Positions 59,094 to 64,000 of a stretch of 64,000 bases of DNA are shown here, one piece after another. This DNA is from Tenggerimyces sp963762635. GTDB lineage: Bacteria > Actinomycetota > Actinomycetes > Propionibacteriales > Actinopolymorphaceae. The translations under genes and the position numbers were made by a program. Location of the stretch: assembly GCA_963762635.1 (NCBI GenBank), contig CAVXLQ010000012.1:496001-560000 (forward strand). Direction: 5' to 3'. Each line of letters opens with the position of its first letter. Position 1 is the first letter of the stretch. The notes beneath the pieces were generated by a model. It was not told the origin of the DNA and ran no database searches. It saw only the letters and a program-made list of their open reading frames with translations.

Positions 59094-59833
59094 GACTGGA
59101 AGCCCTGCGATGTCGAAGCGAGAGGTCGGTCAAGGTTTGGAGGAACACCGATCCTGAAGTCGATGTCGAGACAAGCGGCTTTGCCAATCAGAAGGGCATG
59201 GATCGCCCTGAGGAAGCCGGTGAGAAGCACATTCGGGTCTGTGCTCTCCGGATCCGTGGAGTTGGCGCGGCGGGCGACGTCGACCGCGCTCTGGCAGGCC
59301 GCCCAGAGCGTGTCGTCCATCGCCGACCACTGCCACAGGTCGTAGATCGGATGGGTGACCTGGAGGATCGGTTGGCCGAGGAAGCCGATGCCGAACAACC
59401 ACGGCTCTTCCGCGGTGTTGCCGAGGCCGAGCATGAGCGGCACCACCCGGTGGGTCCTCGCGAAGTCGAGTGCCTGCTCCGTCGCGGGGGTGACCTCGAT
59501 AAGCAATCCTGTCTCGACCAACTCATCGACGACGTCGATGGCACTTGTGAGACCCGTGACTTTGGCGAGTTCTTCGACCGACCGCCGGGTCCACGGCACC
59601 TCGTTCGCGACCGCCTCGGGCGAGCCGTGGGCGAGTGTCCACACGGAGAACTGCTGACTGGTCAGATCATGGAACGTCGCGCCACGGCGGACCTGCTCCA
59701 CGACCTCGGTGGACTCGAGACCGTGCTGGGCGCCCACATGGTGTCCAACGGGAAAGAGCAGTCGTTCGGCGCTGTCGGTTCCGGGCATGGTTTCGGCTGG
59801 CTCCTGCGATCGGTCAGCTGTGTTGATGGCCAC
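59090..59833 (-). CDS. Unknown protein, paralog of its downstream neighbour (copy A)
   Basis: 247 residues from ATG at 59833 (MAINTADRSQEPAETMPGTD). It shares the whole layout with copy B: the FPVGHHVGA start, a winged-helix-like section (SVEELAKVTGLTSAIDVVDE), the GLGNTAEEPWLFGIGFLGQP segment, and a C-terminal helical region. GTGA overlap with copy B makes a two-gene operon from tandem duplication with strong divergence. The position beside an effector/immunity locus suggests an accessory, chaperone or regulatory role, but nothing in the sequence proves it. Confidence 0.7.
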   Translation of the reverse strand: MAINTADRSQEPAETMPGTDSAERLLFPVGHHVGAQHGLESTEVVEQVRRGATFHDLTSQQFSVWTLAHGSPEAVANEVPWTRRSVEELAKVTGLTSAIDVVDELVETGLLIEVTPATEQALDFARTHRVVPLMLGLGNTAEEPWLFGIGFLGQPILQVTHPIYDLWQWSAMDDTLWAACQSAVDVARRANSTDPESTDPNVLLTGFLRAIHALLIGKAACLDIDFRIGVPPNLDRPLASTSQGFQS

Positions 59834-59968
59834 CTCGCGAGGCTAATCACGAGTGCACCCGCTGACTGCCCACGTCCCATTCATGCCATGGCGCTTGCAC
59901 CTCGGCATTGCCATCTACAGTCGCGGTATGTCGTTGACGCCGATGTGGACCGGCTCCGGAGTACGTGG

Positions 59969-61186
59969 ATGATCACCCGCGAAGAGGCTGGGCAGATCGC
60001 CGAGAAGTGGGTGGCTGAGAGTGCCCCGCCCGACGTACCGCTGGCCGCGATGGTGCATGAGTTCGACCTTGGATACGTCGTCTGGGGACGGCAACCACCC
60101 GGCTCCCCTCCGTTGGTCGGGGCGGGACGGGGGATCATCGACAAGGAGACCGGCGATCTGTCGGTCTGGCCCTCCTTGCCGGTCGAGCTGGTGATCGGGC
60201 AGTTCCGGAGGCGACGTGCGGATCAACCTCCGGCGCCGCGGACCAATGACCCGGCCGTTCAAGCTCGCCGCGATCTGCGGCGTGTGGCCACCCCGGCGAA
60301 CGTCACCCATCTGACGCTTGCCGACCGGCAGCTGGTGGTGCGGAGTGTGAAGGGCGACGTCGAGCCTCACCACCATCGCCTGGTGCGGGAGTTCCACGCC
60401 AGCGGTCTGGTCCCCGAGCACCGAGCGAGGGGGTACGACCGCTGCTCGGAGGCAGCCGCACTCTCCGACGCGCTCCACGCGGAGGACGCTCGCCGGACCG
60501 CCACGGGCCGATCGCCGATCACGGTGGAGCAGGCACGAGCGGAACTCTTCGCCGGCGCCGGCGTGGTGACCTATCGGGTGCGTGAGCGTGAGGATGCCGT
60601 GGCCGGTCAGGTGGGGCTGCCCTGCGTCTCCTGCGCGCTCCTTGCCCGCTATCTCGGTCTCGAGTTGAGCCTGCCGCGGACCCTGGACCACTCAGACCTC
60701 CCGCCAGACCCGTCGGCCCCAGAAGTCGCTGAGGTGCTCGGCGAGGCGGGTTGGTCGCGGGGACGGCGTACCGACGAGCAGACCGCGCGAGCGGTCCGCC
60801 TGATCTGTGATCAGGTCGGGCGGAACGGTGCCCGCATCGAGGTCTTCGACGCGGCCACCGCGGTCCTGACCGAGTACGGCGGCCTGTCCGTCGTTCAGGC
60901 CGGCCCTGGACGTGAGCTGCGGCGCCGGCCGTTCGCGCTGGATCCCACGCTGGTGGCCGTCACCGCCGAGACGCTCGCCGACTTCGGGAGCCTGCTCGGC
61001 ACCAGGATGTTTCCGCTCGGGATGGAGGGCGACCATGATTCGGTCCTCGCCATTGACGAGTTCGGCCGGATCTTCGCGCTCGACCACGCCGGTGAGTGGT
61101 ACCTGGGCGACTCGATCGAGGCAGCGCTCACCGTGCTGGTGAGCGGCACTCAACCCCCTCGCATCGACGACAACGGCCGCTGGTGA
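59969..61186 (+). CDS. Imm35 (YrhB)-YwqJ-like deaminase-SUKH-3 fusion protein
   Basis: 405 residues from ATG at 59969 (MITREEAGQIAEKWVAESAP); a GTG at 59945 is possible. The N-terminal ~75 residues are Imm35/YrhB-like (VVWGRQPPGSPPLVGAGRGI and IDKETGDLSVWPSLPVE). The middle (about 130-235) is a YwqJ-type deaminase: the active-site CSE in YDRCSEAAALSDALHAED and the zinc Cys pair in LPCVSCALLARYLGLEL. The C-terminal ~150 residues are SUKH-3-like (AEVLGEAGWSRGRR, FGSLLGTRMFPLGMEGDHDS, VLAIDEFGRIFALDHAGEWY). Such domains belong to polymorphic-toxin immunity and deaminase systems, consistent with the giant locus next door. Confidence 0.78.
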   Translation: MITREEAGQIAEKWVAESAPPDVPLAAMVHEFDLGYVVWGRQPPGSPPLVGAGRGIIDKETGDLSVWPSLPVELVIGQFRRRRADQPPAPRTNDPAVQARRDLRRVATPANVTHLTLADRQLVVRSVKGDVEPHHHRLVREFHASGLVPEHRARGYDRCSEAAALSDALHAEDARRTATGRSPITVEQARAELFAGAGVVTYRVREREDAVAGQVGLPCVSCALLARYLGLELSLPRTLDHSDLPPDPSAPEVAEVLGEAGWSRGRRTDEQTARAVRLICDQVGRNGARIEVFDAATAVLTEYGGLSVVQAGPGRELRRRPFALDPTLVAVTAETLADFGSLLGTRMFPLGMEGDHDSVLAIDEFGRIFALDHAGEWYLGDSIEAALTVLVSGTQPPRIDDNGRW

Positions 61187-61234
61187 CACGGCGTCTTCAT
61201 CCAAACCGGCCGCGGGAGCGAGCATGATCAGCTC

Positions 61235-61795
61235 ATGTGGCATGACTTGTTCGCTCTCCCGATCGGCATCGACGAGAAGGTTCTCCGTACGGTCGCGGTC
61301 TACTTCGGCATCGCGATTCTGCTGAGGCTCGCCGGCAAGCGCGATCTGGCGGAGCTCAACTCGTTCGATCTCGTGGTGATGTTGCTGCTCTCGAACGTGG
61401 TGCAGAACGCGATCATCGGCGACGACCTGACCCTCACCGGTGGGCTCATCGGAGCGGTGGTGCTGATCGCCGTGAACGCGATCGTCGTACGGCTCACCAG
61501 CTGGTTCGAACCCCTGCACCGGCTGCTCGAGGGCACGCCTACCGTGCTCGCCAGCCATGGGGCGTTCGACAAGCGAACGCTGGCACGACTCGGGCTCCGG
61601 CGGGGTGACATCGCCGCCGCCGTACGGCGGCAGGGCGCGAACGACGTCGGCGATCTCGACCAGCTCACGCTCGAGCCGGGCGGCGCGCTGGTGGCCGATC
61701 TCAAGCCCGAGCTGCAGCCGGCGACGAAGGGCGATATCGCCGCTCTGCTCGCCACAGTGGAGCGTCTCGAACGAAGGCTCGACGCGCGCGGGTAG
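61235..61795 (+). CDS. DUF421 (YetF-type) membrane protein
   Basis: 186 residues. Three N-terminal TM helices (TVAVYFGIAILLRLAG, FDLVVMLLLSNVVQNAII and GGLIGAVVLIAVNAIVV) are followed by the cytosolic DUF421 domain. The motifs LLRLAGKRDLAELNSFDLVV and LLEGTPTVLASHG are the family signature. The C-terminal tail (LLATVERLERRLDAR) is helical. Family members are uncharacterised, some linked to sporulation or stress (YetF, YdfS, YrbG). It reads in the same direction as the HelD-like gene 63 bp downstream. Confidence 0.88.
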   Translation: MWHDLFALPIGIDEKVLRTVAVYFGIAILLRLAGKRDLAELNSFDLVVMLLLSNVVQNAIIGDDLTLTGGLIGAVVLIAVNAIVVRLTSWFEPLHRLLEGTPTVLASHGAFDKRTLARLGLRRGDIAAAVRRQGANDVGDLDQLTLEPGGALVADLKPELQPATKGDIAALLATVERLERRLDARG

Positions 61796-61858
61796 GCTCG
61801 GACTCTTGCCGTCGGAATCCAGGCGGCGATCCCGACGAGCCCGGGGGTAGACCTCAAG

Positions 61859-63973
61859 GTGGGGCGTACGACGTCCAGCGCGCAGGACGAGATCGACAAG
61901 GAACAGCAGTACGTCGACCGTGTATACGTGCGCCTCGGCGGCATGGTCGAGCGTGCCGCGGCGGTCGGCCAGGAAGGCCGGCAGCGCGGGCTGCTCGACT
62001 ACACCGGCGAAATCAAGGAAGACGACTACCGCAGCCTGTTCGAGCGTGACGTGCTCGTCGACCACGCGGTCCGACGGCTCGCCGTCCTCGACGCGCAGCG
62101 CGAGGGGCTGGTGTTCGGCCGCCTCGACCAGCTCGAGGGTGTCGTGCGGTACGTCGGCCGTATCGGCGTTCGCGACGAGGAACAGGAGCCGCTCGTCCTG
62201 GACTGGCGCGCTCCCGCCGCGTCGGTGTTCTACCAGGCCACGCCGGTCCGGCCGCAGGGCGTGATCCGGCGCCGCGTGCTGCGCTGCCTCGGCCAGCGCG
62301 TCACCGGGGTCGAGGACGACCTGCTCGACCCGGACAACGCGCCCGAGGATCTGGTCGTGCTCGGCGACGGCGCGCTGATGGCAGCCCTCACTGCCGCCCG
62401 CGGGCAGCAGATGCGCGACATCGTCGCGACCATCCAGCAGGAACAGGACCTGATCATCCGCGCGCCTTCGTCCGGCGCGACGCTGATCGGCGGCGGCCCG
62501 GGGACGGGCAAGACCGTCGTCGCCCTGCACCGCGCCGCGTACCTGCTCTACACCGAGCGCCGCCGCATCTCCGGTGGCGGCGTGCTCGTGGTCGGGCCTT
62601 CGTCGGTGTTCATGAGCTACATCGAACGCGTGCTGCCCTCGCTCGGCGAACACGAGGCGACGCTGCGGTCGCTCGGCGAGCTCGTCGACGGCGTTGCCGC
62701 GACGCGCCGCGACTCGTCCGCCGCGGCCGCTGTCAAGGGCTCCTTGCGCATGCGCCGCGTGCTCGGCCGGGCCGTCCGGGACGGCGCGCCGGGAACGCCG
62801 CAGGAGTTCCGGATCTACGCGGGCGGGCTGATCCGACGGCTGAACGTTCGAGACCTCGACCGGGTGCGGAACGACGTCCTGCGCCGCGGGGCGCAGCGCA
62901 ACCGCGGTCGGGCCGAGGCGACGCGGACGTTGCTCGCGGCTTTGTGGAGCCAGGGACCTTCTGGACGGAGTCGTTCGGAGTTCGACGACGAGGTGGAGAA
63001 CTCGGCCGCCTTCGGTGCGTTCCTGGACGCGTGGTGGCCGATGCTGTCGCCGTCGGTCGTCTTCGGGTGGCTGGCTGACCCGGATCGGCTCGCCCGGTAC
63101 GCCAAGGGGGCTCTGTCGCCTGCCGAGGTGTCGACGCTGCTGGCCTCGTGGGACGGCGCGAAGGAGCCGTCGGTCGAGGACGTGCCGTTGCTCGACGAGA
63201 TCGACTCGCTGCTCGGCGAGGTGCCGCGGACCGGGCCGGAGCGCGAGCCGTGGGACGACTTCGGCGACGTACCGGAGCTGGTGTCGGCGTTCGAACGCCA
63301 GGTGCGGCCGGAGCACTCGGTGCGGAACGACGGGTACGCGCACGTGCTCGTCGACGAGGCCCAGGACCTGTCGCCCATGCAGTGGCGCATGGTCGGCCGG
63401 CGCGGGCGGCACGGGAGCTGGACGATCGTGGGCGACCCGGCGCAGAGCTCCTGGCCGGACGCTCCGGAGGCGACTTCGGCGCTGGATGCCGCTCTGGGGC
63501 GGCGGGAGCGGCGCCAGTTCACGTTGCACACGAACTACCGCAACTCGGCCGAGATCTTCGCCGTAGCCGGTCGCGTGATCCGGCAGGAGTTCCCCTCGTT
63601 GGAACTGCCGCACGCCGTCCGTGCGACAGGCTTCTCGCCCACCCATGTGGTGGCGGGGGAGTCGGAGCTCTCGTCCTCGGTTAGCGCCGCCGTGGAGTCG
63701 CTGCTGGGCGAGGTCGCTGGAACTGTCGGTGTGATCGTCCCCACCCATCGTGTGGAACCGGTGGCTGACTGGCTCGAGGGCGTCGACCCCGACCGAGTCA
63801 GCATCGTCACCGCCCTTGCCAGCAAGGGCCTGGAGTACGACGGCGTGGTCGTCGTCGAGCCCGCCGAGATCGTGGCCGAGAGCACGACAGGCATCCGCAC
63901 GTTGTACGTAGTCCTCACGAGAGCCACCCAACGGCTCATCACCGTTGGCGCGGAGGGCACTTGGAGCGGTTGA
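61859..63973 (+). CDS. HelD-like UvrD/Rep-family helicase
   Basis: 704 residues from GTG at 61859. The N-terminal coiled-coil-like arm (IDKEQQYVDRVYVRLGGMV) is followed by LVLDWRAPAASVFYQATP, the HelD-specific insertion region. Walker A is LIGGGPGTGKTVVALHRAAY, motif II AHVLVDEAQDLSPMQWRMVG, motif III WTIVGDPAQSSWPD, motif IV LHTNYRNSAEIF, motifs V/VI SIVTALASKGLEYDGVVVVE and VVLTRATQRLI. The actinobacterial class II HelD length and layout are present. HelD removes stalled RNA polymerase from DNA using ATP. Ends 27 bp before the window edge. Confidence 0.9.
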   Translation: MGRTTSSAQDEIDKEQQYVDRVYVRLGGMVERAAAVGQEGRQRGLLDYTGEIKEDDYRSLFERDVLVDHAVRRLAVLDAQREGLVFGRLDQLEGVVRYVGRIGVRDEEQEPLVLDWRAPAASVFYQATPVRPQGVIRRRVLRCLGQRVTGVEDDLLDPDNAPEDLVVLGDGALMAALTAARGQQMRDIVATIQQEQDLIIRAPSSGATLIGGGPGTGKTVVALHRAAYLLYTERRRISGGGVLVVGPSSVFMSYIERVLPSLGEHEATLRSLGELVDGVAATRRDSSAAAAVKGSLRMRRVLGRAVRDGAPGTPQEFRIYAGGLIRRLNVRDLDRVRNDVLRRGAQRNRGRAEATRTLLAALWSQGPSGRSRSEFDDEVENSAAFGAFLDAWWPMLSPSVVFGWLADPDRLARYAKGALSPAEVSTLLASWDGAKEPSVEDVPLLDEIDSLLGEVPRTGPEREPWDDFGDVPELVSAFERQVRPEHSVRNDGYAHVLVDEAQDLSPMQWRMVGRRGRHGSWTIVGDPAQSSWPDAPEATSALDAALGRRERRQFTLHTNYRNSAEIFAVAGRVIRQEFPSLELPHAVRATGFSPTHVVAGESELSSSVSAAVESLLGEVAGTVGVIVPTHRVEPVADWLEGVDPDRVSIVTALASKGLEYDGVVVVEPAEIVAESTTGIRTLYVVLTRATQRLITVGAEGTWSG

Positions 63974-64000
63974 CCTCCCGGGGGAGCGGCGGATAGCGTT

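Overview
This is a roughly 70% GC, densely coded chromosomal window from an actinomycete (Actinomycetota). The evidence is the GC-rich third codon positions, frequent GTG starts, many ATGA/GTGA stop-start overlaps, an Rv2578c-type radical SAM gene behind an actinobacterial LexA box, an actinobacterial PriA without a Walker A loop, and a CpnT/WXG100-like giant protein. The content would suit a soil genus of the Kribbella/Actinopolymorpha type, but I cannot fix the genus. I recognised no rRNA, tRNA, CRISPR array or insertion sequence.

Layout. 1-8.0 kb: the end of an MFS exporter and a DUF2277 gene; a two-gene membrane/TPR operon; a divergent LysR/LysE pair; a DrrAB-type ABC exporter divergent from a WYL-domain regulator, with a 17-bp palindrome between them. 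8.0-10.6 kb: a class C beta-lactamase-fold serine hydrolase, then a perfect LexA (SOS) box in front of a radical SAM gene interrupted by a 159-residue mini-intein inside its FeS-cluster motif. 10.9-18.4 kb: housekeeping genes metK, priA, a HAD phosphatase, def, fmt and rsmB, plus a small membrane protein. 18.4-19.0 kb: a non-coding stretch of degenerate tandem repeats and hairpins. 19.0-23.4 kb: a large LuxR-type ATPase regulator coupled to a 73-residue protein, divergent from a tandem double-MarR protein. 23.4-31.4 kb: an MBL hydrolase, a frameshifted-looking gene, a BNR-repeat protein, and a leftward catabolic operon (enolase-superfamily enzyme, SDR, PIG-L deacetylase) next to an exported GH20 hexosaminidase with a 20-bp palindrome upstream. 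31.4-31.9 kb: two large hairpins. 31.9-38.6 kb: an alpha/beta hydrolase, a uridine kinase-like gene, a holin-like membrane protein, 2-oxoacid dehydrogenase E1 alpha/beta, a methyltransferase without an obvious start, an ArsR/AHSA1 pair and a NERD-domain protein.

38.8-61.2 kb is the accessory core. One uninterrupted frame of about 6353 codons (38906-57967) encodes a giant modular protein. It has a CpnT/WXG100-like N-terminus, a long Pro-rich linker, several hydrophobic segments and two complete glycosyltransferase units in tandem. These are followed by a papain-like Cys-His-Asp domain, a complete type I mannose-6-phosphate isomerase domain, several sigma-region-4-like helical units and a terminal HEARH zincin-like domain. 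A small gene (127 aa) overlaps its stop codon and is the best immunity or partner candidate. Two tandem paralogs of unknown function converge on that gene, and an Imm35/YwqJ-deaminase/SUKH-3-like protein follows. This reads as a type VII-secretion-linked polymorphic effector locus, although no ESX machinery is present in the window. Within the giant frame, at about 41.3-41.6 kb, the coding signal moves to another frame that carries its own ribosome binding site and stop, so the gene's true structure there is unresolved.

61.2-64.0 kb: a DUF421 membrane protein and a HelD-like helicase close the window.
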